Positions 7,741-16,174 of a stretch of 64,000 bases of DNA are shown here, piece after piece (the first letter of the stretch is position 1; every line of letters starts with the position of its first letter). Source of the stretch: Clostridiales bacterium (GTDB taxonomy: Bacteria; Bacillota; Clostridia; Lachnospirales; Lachnospiraceae); NCBI GenBank assembly GCA_021201535.1, contig JAJQEU010000120.1, positions 33,926 to 97,925 of the forward strand, written 5' to 3'. The position numbers were made by a program, and so were the translations under genes. The notes under the pieces are model-generated. The model was not told the origin of the DNA, did no database searches, and saw only the letters and a program-made list of their open reading frames with translations.

Positions 7741-8917
7741 GCTTTGTCTCTCCTTTCTCCAGGCTCTCCCACACCGGGGACATATTTCTGAGATACTCGA
7801 TCACTCCCGGCAACTCCTTTACCACATACTCAACCTCTTCCATCGTGTTGTACTCCGAAAGAGTCAGCCTCAGGGATCCGTGAGCGATCTCATGCGGCAA
7901 TCCGATCGCCAGAAGCACATGGGACGGATCCAGAGATCCGGATGTGCAGGCAGAACCGGAGGAAGCCTCAATCCCCTTCATATCCAGCAACAGGAGCAAT
8001 GACTCGCCCTCGACGCCCTCAAAACAGAAATTTACATTGCCCGGAAGCCGTTTTGTCGGGTGTCCGTTCAGCTTCGAATGCGGAATCTGAGAGAGTCCCT
8101 CGATCAGGCGGTCGCGCATCGCCGAAACCTTCACCTCATTCTCCTCCCTGTGTGAAAGTATGTCCTTTAAGGCTGCTGCCATGCCGATGATTGCGGGGAT
8201 GTTTTCCGTGCCGGCGCGCTTTCCTCTCTCCTGGGCGCCGCCCTCAATGAGGTTCGAAAGGACGATCCCCTTCCTCGCATAGAGACATCCCACCCCTTTC
8301 GGGCCGTGGAACTTGTGCGCGGACAGGGAAAGCATGTCGATATTCTGCTCTTTTACATTAATAGCGAGATGGCCGACAGCCTGTACCGCGTCCGTGTGGA
8401 AGAAAACATTCTTTTCCTTACAGATGGCGCCGATCTCAGCGATGGGCTGAATGCTGCCGATCTCATTGTTCGCATACATCACGGTCACCAGACAGGTGTC
8501 CGGCCGGATCGCCGCCTCAAGCTCATTGAGACAGACCATACCCTCCTCGTGAACATCCAGATAAGTGACCTCGTATCCCTCCTTTTCCAGCTTCTGCAGC
8601 GTGTGAAGCACTGCGTGATGCTCAAAAGCGGTGGAAACAATATGCTTTTTGTTTTTCCTCGCGCCCCATTTCGCGGCGGAGATAATCGCCTGGTTGTCCG
8701 CCTCGCTGCCGCCGGAAGTGAAAATAATTTCTCTGGGCTGTGCGCCCAGGCAGTCGGCGATATCAGACCGTGCCTGCTCCAGCTTTTCCTTCGCCAGCTG
8801 GCCGACGGTATGGAGGCTGGAAGCGTTCGCGTATGTCTCCTGCAGAGCAGGTATCATCGCGTCCAACGCCGCCCGGCTCATCGCGGTCGTCGCCGCGTTG
8901 TCAAAATATACATTCAT
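7730..8917 (-). CDS. nifS: Cysteine desulfurase NifS/IscS
   Basis: PLP enzyme (395 aa) that takes sulfur from cysteine for Fe-S assembly. It has the N-terminal YFDNAATT, the IIFTSGGSEADNQAI phosphate-binding stretch, HTDAVQAVGH, the PLP lysine in SLSAHKFHGPKGVG, GTENIPAIIGMA, and the persulfide Cys in ASSGSACTSGSLDPSHV. AAGGAG lies seven to eight bases before the ATG. A sigma-A promoter and an inverted repeat lie upstream; no iscR/Rrf2 gene is adjacent. NifU follows with an 11-bp overlap. Confidence 0.96.
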   Translation of the reverse strand: MNVYFDNAATTAMSRAALDAMIPALQETYANASSLHTVGQLAKEKLEQARSDIADCLGAQPREIIFTSGGSEADNQAIISAAKWGARKNKKHIVSTAFEHHAVLHTLQKLEKEGYEVTYLDVHEEGMVCLNELEAAIRPDTCLVTVMYANNEIGSIQPIAEIGAICKEKNVFFHTDAVQAVGHLAINVKEQNIDMLSLSAHKFHGPKGVGCLYARKGIVLSNLIEGGAQERGKRAGTENIPAIIGMAAALKDILSHREENEVKVSAMRDRLIEGLSQIPHSKLNGHPTKRLPGNVNFCFEGVEGESLLLLLDMKGIEASSGSACTSGSLDPSHVLLAIGLPHEIAHGSLRLTLSEYNTMEEVEYVVKELPGVIEYLRNMSPVWESLEKGETKHVI

Positions 8918-8938
8918 ATTGTGATCTCCTTCTTAATT

Positions 8939-8963
8939 AAATCATATTTTTTCTATATGATTT
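8939..8963. promoter_or_regulatory. Perfect 9-bp inverted repeat in nifS leader
   Basis: AAATCATAT at 8939-8947 and ATATGATTT at 8955-8963, separated by seven bases. It lies between the promoter and the nifS ribosome site, so it could be an operator or an mRNA hairpin. Confidence 0.6.
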
Positions 8964-8976
8964 CAAACCAGGTGTT

Positions 8977-9005
8977 ACTATATCATTCTATTTCCTGTAT
9001 GTCAA
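8977..9005 (-). promoter_or_regulatory. nifS: nifS-nifU promoter
   Basis: On the minus strand TTGACA (9005-9000) and TATAGT (8982-8977) with a 17-bp spacer. The start point would be about 50 bp before the nifS ATG. Confidence 0.7.
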
Positions 9006-9090
9006 TAGGATTTAAGGAAATTAAACTCCTGTATTTTTTTAGGATTTAATCTTTCCATATTTCAGGATCTGTCGCAAAATAACATGAGTA

Positions 9091-9178
9091 CAACTTTTTC
9101 AAGCGACTTTTTATGATTTTTGCAACTTTTTCAAGGGACTTTTTATGAAATACAAAACTTTTTCAAGGAAATTTTTTG
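9091..9178. repeat. Three degenerate tandem repeats of 32 bp period
   Basis: Units begin at 9091, 9123 and 9155. Units 1 and 2 share CAACTTTTTCAAG, one variable base, then GACTTTTTATGA; unit 3 is shorter and diverged. They fill the 344-bp gap between nifS and phoR, which otherwise holds the nifS promoter region and the hairpin at 9194-9229. Confidence 0.75.
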
Positions 9179-9193
9179 TCTTACAGCACACGG

Positions 9194-9229
9194 AATTCCC
9201 CGCAGCCGATCCGGCAGCCGCGGGGAATT
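9194..9229 (-). terminator. Hairpin after phoR, probable terminator
   Basis: AATTCCCCGC at 9194-9203 pairs perfectly with GCGGGGAATT at 9220-9229 around a 16-base loop. It lies 32 bp downstream of phoR. No clean T-tract follows on either strand, so termination is probable rather than certain. Confidence 0.5.
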
Positions 9230-9261
9230 TATATACTGTCATATACTGTCCTGAATAGTTA

Positions 9262-10725
9262 CTAAAATTTTACTGTGATCTCAGTTCCTCTCCCGATCTC
9301 GCTCTCAAGAAAAATATCCGCGTCATGCAGTTCCACGATGTGCTTCACGATCGCCAGCCCCAGGCCGGTACCGCCGGTCTCCTTGGAACGGCTCTTATCC
9401 ACGCGGAAGAACCGCTCAAACACCCGTTCCTGCATATCCTTCGGGATGCCGATTCCCGTATCCGAAACTGTCAGCACCGGATGGTCATTTTCTTTGTACA
9501 CACGCACTTCCACCCGGCCGCCCTCGTTGTTGTAGCGGATCGCGTTCTGACAAAGATTGTCGATGAGCTCCGTGATCATGGATTTGCAGCCGCGCATCAT
9601 GCAGGGTTCGCCCTGCAGGGTCAGGCTGATATTCCGGCGCTCAGCGTTCAGTTTCAGCAGTTCCATCATCCCCTGGGCCGTCTCATAGAGATCCATCGGT
9701 TCAAACAGAAAACGCTCGTCCTCTCCGCTGTCAAGCTCCGAAAGCCGGATGATATCGTTGATCAGTGTCAGAAGGCGGTCAGCATTCTGGCGAATCTGTT
9801 CCGCAAAACGGGTCTCCTGCTCCTCATCCACCATATGGTTCTCGATCAGCTCCGCGTAGCCGGAGATCGCGGTCAGCGGCGTCTTCAGCTCATGGGAAAC
9901 ATTCGCGGTAAAATCCTGGCGGCTCCGCGCCGCCGAGAGGATATTTTCATGCTGCTGACGGATCGTATTGACAAAGGGAACCAGCTCTTTATACACCGGC
10001 GCACGGGCAGCGTCCCCGATATTTTCCGCCATCTGATCGATCGGCGCCAGAAGCTTCCGGGTCAGCAGATGGGAAACCAGAATGCAGCAAACGATAATGA
10101 TCGCCACAACCAGAATGATCACCGGAAAAACTGTCATAAAAACACTGAAAATACTGCGCACATCTGCCGCCAGACGGAGTACCGACCCGTCGTCCAGCAG
10201 AACCGCGTAGTATACCGTGGTCATATTCATCGTGTCAGAGTTTCGAACGCTCTCTCCCTCTCCCGTCGCCATCGCATCCGCAATCTCCGGCCGGTCAGAA
10301 TGATTTTCCAGCTCGGCGGCATCCGCGTCATTGTCATACAGCACTTCGCCTTCCGGGGAAACCCAGGTAATGCGAAGCGACTTGTCTTCACCGAAAACAG
10401 CTTCCAGTTCCGCCAGGCCGCCGCTGTTGTCCGCGTCCGCATTTGCTTCTGAGTCTGCATCTGCATCTGTATCTGCATTTGCATCTGCGCCGTCATTATC
10501 CTGTCCGTCATTCGCGCTGGCAGTTTCTGCATCGTCTGAACCGCCGGTTTCTGTATTTTCCTGCACAAAAAGTCCGGTCGCCTTCAGGATTCCCGCATTC
10601 ACGCGCAGGTCATTTTTAACCTGTTTCTGAAACAACCCGTAAAAAACAAAGGTCACGCAGATCATGGTGGCAATCACGGCCACGACAGAGATGGCAATCA
10701 ATCGAAAATTGATTTTTTTCTTCAT
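9262..10725 (-). CDS. phoR: PhoR-type sensor histidine kinase
   Basis: Membrane histidine kinase (487 aa) paired with the response regulator just upstream. TM1 (residues ~6-30), an extracytoplasmic loop with an Asp/Ala-rich repeat, TM2 around residues 195-215, HAMP linker, HisKA with FTANVSHELKTPLTAISG (phospho-acceptor His), then HATPase with N, G1 (DTGIGIP) and G2 (GGTGLGLAIVKH) boxes. I start at the ATG at 10725, ten bases after GGAGG; the longer ORF to 10782 contains a duplicated leader and lacks its own ribosome site. It ends the phosphate gene cluster, so phosphate starvation is the likely signal, by context. Confidence 0.9.
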   Translation of the reverse strand: MKKKINFRLIAISVVAVIATMICVTFVFYGLFQKQVKNDLRVNAGILKATGLFVQENTETGGSDDAETASANDGQDNDGADANADTDADADSEANADADNSGGLAELEAVFGEDKSLRITWVSPEGEVLYDNDADAAELENHSDRPEIADAMATGEGESVRNSDTMNMTTVYYAVLLDDGSVLRLAADVRSIFSVFMTVFPVIILVVAIIIVCCILVSHLLTRKLLAPIDQMAENIGDAARAPVYKELVPFVNTIRQQHENILSAARSRQDFTANVSHELKTPLTAISGYAELIENHMVDEEQETRFAEQIRQNADRLLTLINDIIRLSELDSGEDERFLFEPMDLYETAQGMMELLKLNAERRNISLTLQGEPCMMRGCKSMITELIDNLCQNAIRYNNEGGRVEVRVYKENDHPVLTVSDTGIGIPKDMQERVFERFFRVDKSRSKETGGTGLGLAIVKHIVELHDADIFLESEIGRGTEITVKF

Positions 10726-10803
10726 GCGTAATCCGCCTCCTTTACGATTGTTCGCACAATCAACCTCAACATCCATGCGCAATCCGCCTGCTTTGCAGGC
10801 TTC

Positions 10804-11472
10804 TTAGTCTATCACATATCCCACATTCCGCACGGTCCGGATCCTGCTGCCGGCGTCGCCGAGCTTCTGTCGGAGCGTCTTGATGTGCATATCTACGGTC
10901 CGGGACTCTCCCTCGAACTCGGTTCCCCAGACCTGCCGCATAATCGACTCTCTGGAGAGCACGACGCTCGGATTTGTCATGAGATACCGCAGCAGCTCAT
11001 ATTCCTTAAAGGTAAGCTCCAGCTGCCGGTCATCCACAAACACAAGATGTCGGTCATGATCGATCACGATATTGCCGAGCCGGAGCACCTTCGGCTCTCT
11101 GGACTCCGTACGCCGCAGCAATACCTTCACGCGGGTGATCAGCTCCATGATGGAAAACGGTTTTTTGATATAATCATCTGCGCCGTCGTCCAGCCCGCGG
11201 ATCATATCCATTTCCGTCGCCTTGGCCGTCACCATGATGACAGGCAGACGCTTCGTCGCCGGATTTGACCGTAACTTTTTTAGTATATCATATCCGTTTT
11301 CATCCGGCAGCATAATATCCAGAAGCACCAGATCCGGTATGATCTCCTCCAGTTTTTTATAAAAATCCTTCGCTTTCTCAAACGCACAGACCATATAATT
11401 GCTGTTTTTCAAAGCAATCGCCTCAATCTCACGGATACTGCTGTCGTCTTCTACTATATAGATCAATGCCAT
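10804..11472 (-). CDS. phoB: PhoB/PhoP-type response regulator
   Basis: OmpR-family regulator, 222 aa. Receiver domain: acidic pair in IVEDD, phospho-acceptor Asp in DLVLLDIMLPDENG, Thr in MVTAKAT and Lys in DYIKKPF. DNA-binding winged helix: LTFKEYELLRYLMTNPSVVLSRE and GESRTVDMHIKTLRQKLGD. The start at 11472 is favoured by GGGTGG eight bases upstream; the ORF extends 14 codons further without support. It lies 38 bp after nptA and 78 bp before the phoR start, in one operon. TTTACA-type repeats upstream of nptA and pstS are its likely binding sites (inference). Confidence 0.92.
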   Translation of the reverse strand: MALIYIVEDDSSIREIEAIALKNSNYMVCAFEKAKDFYKKLEEIIPDLVLLDIMLPDENGYDILKKLRSNPATKRLPVIMVTAKATEMDMIRGLDDGADDYIKKPFSIMELITRVKVLLRRTESREPKVLRLGNIVIDHDRHLVFVDDRQLELTFKEYELLRYLMTNPSVVLSRESIMRQVWGTEFEGESRTVDMHIKTLRQKLGDAGSRIRTVRNVGYVID

Positions 11473-11510
11473 TTTACACCCACCCTTATCTTTATTACCA
11501 ATGACGGTTT

Positions 11511-13451
11511 TCAATCATTTTCCGAAATTTTTCTTTTGGTTTTCTTCTTTTTTGACTTCTCTTTCTTTGATTTTTCAGAAGTTCGGTCTTTTTTCTTCGA
11601 AGTTTTTCCTGACGACCCGCTTTTCTTTTTCCCCGAAGCATCCTCTACCCCGTTTTCCGGCAATTCTGCCGGGACATCCAGTTTCATTTTCTCCGGCAGT
11701 ACATATTTTTCACGGATCCTGCGGTAATCCTCACGGAACTCAAGCCGTTCCTCCTCCGGCACCTTATACGCCGGCTCCGGCACATCCCCGCTGTACACCC
11801 GGACCATACAGGCTCCGATGTAGGAACAGTGATCCAGAACATGCTCAAAGGCTGTGATCACATCCTCCAGAATCAATCCGGCCTCCATGGAACACCTTCC
11901 GGCGCGCAGCCGGTCGACATGCCGCTGCCGCAGCTCCACGCTCATCTCATCGATGGCCTCCTCAAATGCCTCGATCTGCTTCGCCATCGTCAGGTCATTT
12001 TTCCGAAAAGCATGCGTTGTATGGCCGACTACATCCTGCACGGCTCTGCAGTATACCATCAGTTCATCCATACCGCTGTCCGTGATTTCTATGCCTTCCC
12101 GATACATATCCGCCGCCAGACAACCGATGGAAGCCGCATGATCCGCCATCCGTTCAAAATCACGGATACACTGCAGCATGACGGATACCTCCCGGCTGTC
12201 CGTCAGAGAAAGCCTTCGGCTGCTCACCTTCATCAGATAATCGCTCAGCGCTTCTTCATAATGATCCGCCTCCTGTTTCAGCTGACGGATCTGAGTCTCC
12301 CGCTCCTCTGAATAATCATTCAGAAGTTCGACCGCGCATGACAGAGATTCTCCGATTCGTTCTGACATCTTCACCGTCGTGTCCATGCAGATTTTCACTG
12401 CAAAACCGGGTTTTTCCAGAAACCTGTCATCCAGAACAGCCAGCGTGTCCGGTTTCATGTCGACCGATTCTGCCCGGTCCGGAATCGTCCAGGTCGCCAG
12501 CTTTACGAGAAAATTGCCGAACGGGAACCAGGCGATGCAGCAGGCAATATTGAACAGGCTGTGAACCACAGCGATTCCCGCCGCGTTCGCCGCATCGCCC
12601 AAAAACGCGAACCTGACAAATGCATTGACCAGATAAAAGACCGCCATAAACACGACCGTTCCGATCAGATTGAAATAAAAGTGGATCATGGCCGCCCGCT
12701 TTGCGTTCTTTCCCGCTCCGACCGCGGAGATCAGCGCCGTTACACAGGTTCCGATATTCTGCCCCATGATGATCGGAATCGCCGCGCTGTATGGGATCGC
12801 CCCCGTCGCGCAGAGCGCCTGCAGAATACCGATTGATGCGGAAGAACTCTGAACCACAGCCGTCAGCACCGCTCCGGCCAGCACGCCGAGCAGCGGATTT
12901 GAAAACATCGTCAGGATGGAGAGGAACCGTTCGTTATCCGCCAACGGCTCCACCGCACCGCTCATCGTCTCCATCCCGAACATCAGCACCGCAAAACCGA
13001 GCAGAATCGCACCGACATCCTTTTTCGTCTGCTTTCCTTTTGCCGACATGTAAAGCACGATGCCGATCACAGCCAGAATGGGAGAAAAAGAGGACGGTTT
13101 CAGCATGGTGAGAAAAAAGCCGCCGCCCTCGATTCCGGTCAGGGACAGAATCCATGAGGTCACCGTCGTGCCGATATTAGCTCCCATGATCACGCCCACG
13201 GCCTGCGTCAGCTTCATAATGCCGGAATTCACAAAACCGATGACCATGACCGTCGTCGCCGACGAACTCTGGATCACCGCCGTCACCACCGTGCCCAGAA
13301 GCACGCCCTTCAGGCGGTTGGACGTCAACCGCTCCAGAATACTGTCCAGCCTGCCGCCGGACACGCGGACCAGACCGTCTCCCATCGTATTCATTCCAAA
13401 CAGAAACATAGCAAGTCCGCCAAGCAATGTCAACACTGAAAAAATATTCAT
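11511..13451 (-). CDS. nptA: Na+/phosphate cotransporter (NptA-like) with C-terminal PhoU-like domain
   Basis: Sodium-coupled phosphate carrier of 646 aa. The N-terminal half has two inverted Na_Pi_cotrans repeats carrying the QSSSAT signature twice (TAVIQSSSATTVMV and TAVVQSSSASIGIL), each with GxNIGTxVT partners (MGANIGTTVTSW, MGQNIGTCVTAL) and about eight or nine membrane helices. Residues ~340-570 form a helical PhoU-like regulatory region. The tail is very Lys/Ser-rich (KKKSGSSGKTSKKKDR and on), low-complexity and probably cytosolic. The start at 13451 follows AAAGGAG. The gene begins a second transcription unit behind Pho-box-like repeats at 13566-13618 and continues into phoB and phoR. 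Confidence 0.92.
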   Translation of the reverse strand: MNIFSVLTLLGGLAMFLFGMNTMGDGLVRVSGGRLDSILERLTSNRLKGVLLGTVVTAVIQSSSATTVMVIGFVNSGIMKLTQAVGVIMGANIGTTVTSWILSLTGIEGGGFFLTMLKPSSFSPILAVIGIVLYMSAKGKQTKKDVGAILLGFAVLMFGMETMSGAVEPLADNERFLSILTMFSNPLLGVLAGAVLTAVVQSSSASIGILQALCATGAIPYSAAIPIIMGQNIGTCVTALISAVGAGKNAKRAAMIHFYFNLIGTVVFMAVFYLVNAFVRFAFLGDAANAAGIAVVHSLFNIACCIAWFPFGNFLVKLATWTIPDRAESVDMKPDTLAVLDDRFLEKPGFAVKICMDTTVKMSERIGESLSCAVELLNDYSEERETQIRQLKQEADHYEEALSDYLMKVSSRRLSLTDSREVSVMLQCIRDFERMADHAASIGCLAADMYREGIEITDSGMDELMVYCRAVQDVVGHTTHAFRKNDLTMAKQIEAFEEAIDEMSVELRQRHVDRLRAGRCSMEAGLILEDVITAFEHVLDHCSYIGACMVRVYSGDVPEPAYKVPEEERLEFREDYRRIREKYVLPEKMKLDVPAELPENGVEDASGKKKSGSSGKTSKKKDRTSEKSKKEKSKKKKTKRKISEND

Positions 13452-13565
13452 TCGAACTCCTTTTCCGCCGCTCACCGGGCGGAGATTTTACACAGGAGCG
13501 GCTGTACATTTTACAGCCGCTTACAATCTTTACATTCTTTACTTTGTTTTAAAAACTTTTTACAT

Positions 13566-13618
13566 TGTAAAGTATCTATGTAAAATCCAAAGAGTTCTGT
13601 ATGTAAAATATATGTAAA
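13566..13618 (-). promoter_or_regulatory. Pho-box-like TTTACA repeats upstream of nptA
   Basis: Minus-strand TTTACA occurs at 13618-13613, 13607-13602, 13584-13579 and 13571-13566. The first two are exactly 11 bp apart, the period of PhoP/PhoB half-sites. More TTTACA-like words follow to 13520. This 170-bp gap between phoU and nptA should be a PhoB-controlled promoter region. Confidence 0.65.
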
Positions 13619-13622
13619 ATTT

Positions 13623-14264
13623 TTATCTGCGCTCGCCGCTGATCGTATAGATCACCCACTTGGAGATATTCTCGGCGTGATCACCGATCCGCTCAAAATA
13701 TTTCGCGACGAGAAGCAAATCGGCCGCGACCTCCGTATAGGCGGATTTTTCCTGAATCAGCTTCGTCAGAGTCTGTTTGGATTCTACAAAAAGCGCGTCC
13801 ATGATATCATCCTGTTTCGATACTTCCTCCGCCTGTCTGATATCCCGGTTCACAAAAGCCTGGACGGCATCCACCACCATGACCATGCTCTCCGCCGCCA
13901 TCTTTTTGATGACCTCCATCTCCGGCAGCTCCCGCGCGTCCGCCAGATAGATGGATATCTCCGAGATGTCCGCCGCGTTATCGCCGATCCGCTCCATGTC
14001 CGCAACCATCCGGAGCGCGGAGGAGACAAGCCTCAGATCCGAGGCTACCGGCTGTTGCTTCATCAACAGCTTCATACACAGACCTTCGATGTCACGCATC
14101 TGATGGTCGATCTCATCATCATACTCCACGTTGCTCTTCGCCTTTTCCACATCGTGATGCACAATTGACTCGATCGCAAACTCTATCGCCTGCTCGATCA
14201 TATGTCCCATCGTGATCAGGCCGCCGTTCAGCTCATTTAACTGCTTGTCAAAATGATTTCTCAT
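13623..14264 (-). CDS. phoU: Phosphate signalling regulator PhoU
   Basis: 213-aa helical protein that links the Pst transporter to PhoR. It has the family length, the N-terminal FDKQLNELNGGLITMG, two PhoU three-helix repeats with ERIGDNAADISE and ERIGDHAENISK metal-binding motifs. The ATG at 14264 lies nine bases after AAGGA. It follows pstB by 29 bp. Loss of PhoU normally derepresses the Pho regulon. Confidence 0.95.
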   Translation of the reverse strand: MRNHFDKQLNELNGGLITMGHMIEQAIEFAIESIVHHDVEKAKSNVEYDDEIDHQMRDIEGLCMKLLMKQQPVASDLRLVSSALRMVADMERIGDNAADISEISIYLADARELPEMEVIKKMAAESMVMVVDAVQAFVNRDIRQAEEVSKQDDIMDALFVESKQTLTKLIQEKSAYTEVAADLLLVAKYFERIGDHAENISKWVIYTISGERR

Positions 14265-14293
14265 TCTTCTTATTTCCTTTCTGTCCCCCTGTA

Positions 14294-15049
14294 TCATCCG
14301 AACCTTCCCGTGATGTAGTCTTCGGTTCTCTTATCCGTCGGCATGGAGAAAATCTGGTCGGTCTGTCCGTACTCCACCAGGTCTCCCAGAAGAAAGAAGG
14401 CCGTCTGGTCGGACACGCGGACTGCCTGCTGCATATTATGCGTCACCATCACGATCGTATAATTCTTTTTCAGTTCCATGGCGAGATCTTCGATCTTAGA
14501 CGTTGAGATCGGATCCAGCGCCGAGGTGGACTCATCCATCAGCAGCACCTCCGGCTCCACCGCCAGAGCGCGTGCGATACAGATCCTCTGCTGCTGCCCG
14601 CCGGACACTGCCAGGGCGCTCTTCTTTAATTTGTCCTTTACTTCATCCCAGATCGCCGCGTCCCGCAGAGACTTTTCCACGATCTCATCCAGCTTTCCCT
14701 TTACGTGAACGCCGTGGGTACGCGGGCCGAACGCCACATTGTCATAGATGCTCATGGGGAAGGGATTCGCCTTCTGAAATACCATGCCGACTCTCTTGCG
14801 CAGCAGATTGACGTCCGTATTTTTTGAATAAATATCCTCCCCGTCCAGCGAGATCAGGCCGTCGATCTTACATCCCTCGATCAGATCGTTCATTCGGTTT
14901 AAGGATTTTAAAAGCGTCGATTTCCCGCAGCCGGAGGGTCCGATAAAAGCGGTGATCTGTTTTTCCTGAATTTCCAGATTGATATTTTTTAACGCGTGAA
15001 AATCACTGTAATGGAGATTCATGTTTTCTACTGTCATTTTTATATTCAC
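14294..15049 (-). CDS. pstB: Phosphate ABC transporter ATP-binding protein PstB
   Basis: 251-aa ATPase of the high-affinity phosphate importer. Walker [12 protein letters not shown], PstB-specific [24 protein letters not shown], signature [16 protein letters not shown]-loop [14 protein letters not shown]. The Walker B/D-loop reads [12 protein letters not shown] where PstB usually has MDEPTSALDP; the catalytic Glu is kept. Translation probably starts at GTG 15049, seven bases after GAGGA; the in-frame ATG at 15037 is too far from it. A 186-bp gap with a long hairpin separates it from pstA. Confidence 0.95.
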   Translation of the reverse strand: MNIKMTVENMNLHYSDFHALKNINLEIQEKQITAFIGPSGCGKSTLLKSLNRMNDLIEGCKIDGLISLDGEDIYSKNTDVNLLRKRVGMVFQKANPFPMSIYDNVAFGPRTHGVHVKGKLDEIVEKSLRDAAIWDEVKDKLKKSALAVSGGQQQRICIARALAVEPEVLLMDESTSALDPISTSKIEDLAMELKKNYTIVMVTHNMQQAVRVSDQTAFFLLGDLVEYGQTDQIFSMPTDKRTEDYITGRFG

Positions 15050-15082
15050 TGTTTTTTCCTCTATCTATCATATGATTTAAGC

Positions 15083-15167
15083 GACAAAGGGGTATGATAC
15101 TACGGTCCCCAAGGTCAGAAATACGGATGAGAGCATCCGATTTCTGACCCTTTGTCCCTTGTATCAT
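15083..15167 (-). ncRNA. Long hairpin in the pstA-pstB mRNA spacer
   Basis: GGTCAGAAAT...CGGATG (15113-15129) pairs with CATCCGATTTCTGACC (15134-15149): 16 pairs, one bulged A, four-base loop. Flanking words also match: GACAAAGG (15083-15090) with CCTTTGTC (15149-15156), and ATGATAC (15094-15100) with GTATCAT (15161-15167). Those two outer pairings cross, so they are alternatives or a pseudoknot. It could be an attenuator, RNA-processing site or stabiliser; no T-tract follows, so it is not a plain terminator. Confidence 0.55.
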
Positions 15168-15235
15168 CATGTCTCATGCCACTCTTCTTAAACACACAGC
15201 TCATTACATACGAACCGCGAACCGTATGCCACTGT

Positions 15236-16174
15236 TCACTCCTTCTTCATCTGGTTCGCGATCCGTGCCGAGAGCACATTGATCACCAGAACCATGACCA
15301 GCAGCACAACCGCCGTAGCGAAAGCCTGATCTGTGTGAAGTCCCTCCTGGGAAAGTACATACATATGTACCGAAAGCGTCCGGCCTGAGGAGAACAGATT
15401 TTTCGGAAGCTCTGCTACCGTTCCGGCCGTGTAGATCAACGCCGCCGTCTCGCCCGCGATACGGCCGGTCGCCAGAATGACGCCGGAGAGAATGCCGGGG
15501 ACAGCGCTCGGGAGAACAATACGGAACACCGTGCGGAGCTTTCCTGCCCCCAGGCCAAAGCTTCCCTCGCGGTAGCTGTGGGGAACCGCCATCAACGCTT
15601 CCTCCGTGGTTCGAAGGACCGTGGGAAGTACCATGATCGCCACTGTCAGAATTCCCGCGAGCAGGGAATACGACATATTAAAAAAGCTGACAAAGAACAG
15701 CATGCCGAACAGGCCGTACACGATGGAGGGAATACCGGTCAGCGTCTCAGCCATCATCCGGATGATTTTGACCAGCTTGTTGCCCTTCTTCGCGTACTCC
15801 ACCAGGTAAATGGCGGAAAACACGCCGATCGGCACCGCGATTGCCAGCGCCACGCCGATCATGATCAGTGTATTAATAATGGATGGCAGCATGGATACAT
15901 TATCCGTCGTATATTTCAGGGAAAAGAGGGAGGGCGTAAGATTCGGAATGCCCTTCACCAGTATGTAAATGATCAGGAACCCAAGCATGAAGATGGTAAA
16001 CGCCGCCGCCGCAAAGACAAGGGTTTTCAAAACCTTTGAGCCAGCATAAAACCGTTTTGTTTTCATGACAACGCCTCTGCCCCATCTCTTCCGGCGGACC
16101 GCATTCACGACGCCGTTCCCGTTTGTTTCTTTCGTTTTCATAAGACTGTCCGTATCGGATTTTTTCGTTTTCAT
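15236..16174 (-). CDS. pstA: Phosphate ABC transporter permease PstA
   Basis: 312-aa inner-membrane subunit with six predicted helices. The EAA-like loop is intact (ALMAVPHSYREGSFGLGAGKLRTVFRIVLPSAVPGI), followed by RIAGETAALIYTAG. The start overlaps the pstC stop by 4 bp (ATGA at 16174-16171). The N-terminus is a ~40-residue basic cytoplasmic extension in which Met-Lys-Thr-Lys occurs three times (residues 1, 12 and 37), each encoded by nearly the same 12 bases; the ATGs at 16141 and 16066 are alternative starts. Confidence 0.94.
   Translation of the reverse strand: MKTKKSDTDSLMKTKETNGNGVVNAVRRKRWGRGVVMKTKRFYAGSKVLKTLVFAAAAFTIFMLGFLIIYILVKGIPNLTPSLFSLKYTTDNVSMLPSIINTLIMIGVALAIAVPIGVFSAIYLVEYAKKGNKLVKIIRMMAETLTGIPSIVYGLFGMLFFVSFFNMSYSLLAGILTVAIMVLPTVLRTTEEALMAVPHSYREGSFGLGAGKLRTVFRIVLPSAVPGILSGVILATGRIAGETAALIYTAGTVAELPKNLFSSGRTLSVHMYVLSQEGLHTDQAFATAVVLLVMVLVINVLSARIANQMKKE

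Noticed and set aside
9194..9229. Strong intrinsic terminator for phoR
   Set aside because: The stem is perfect but no T-tract follows on the minus strand, so I list it only as probable.
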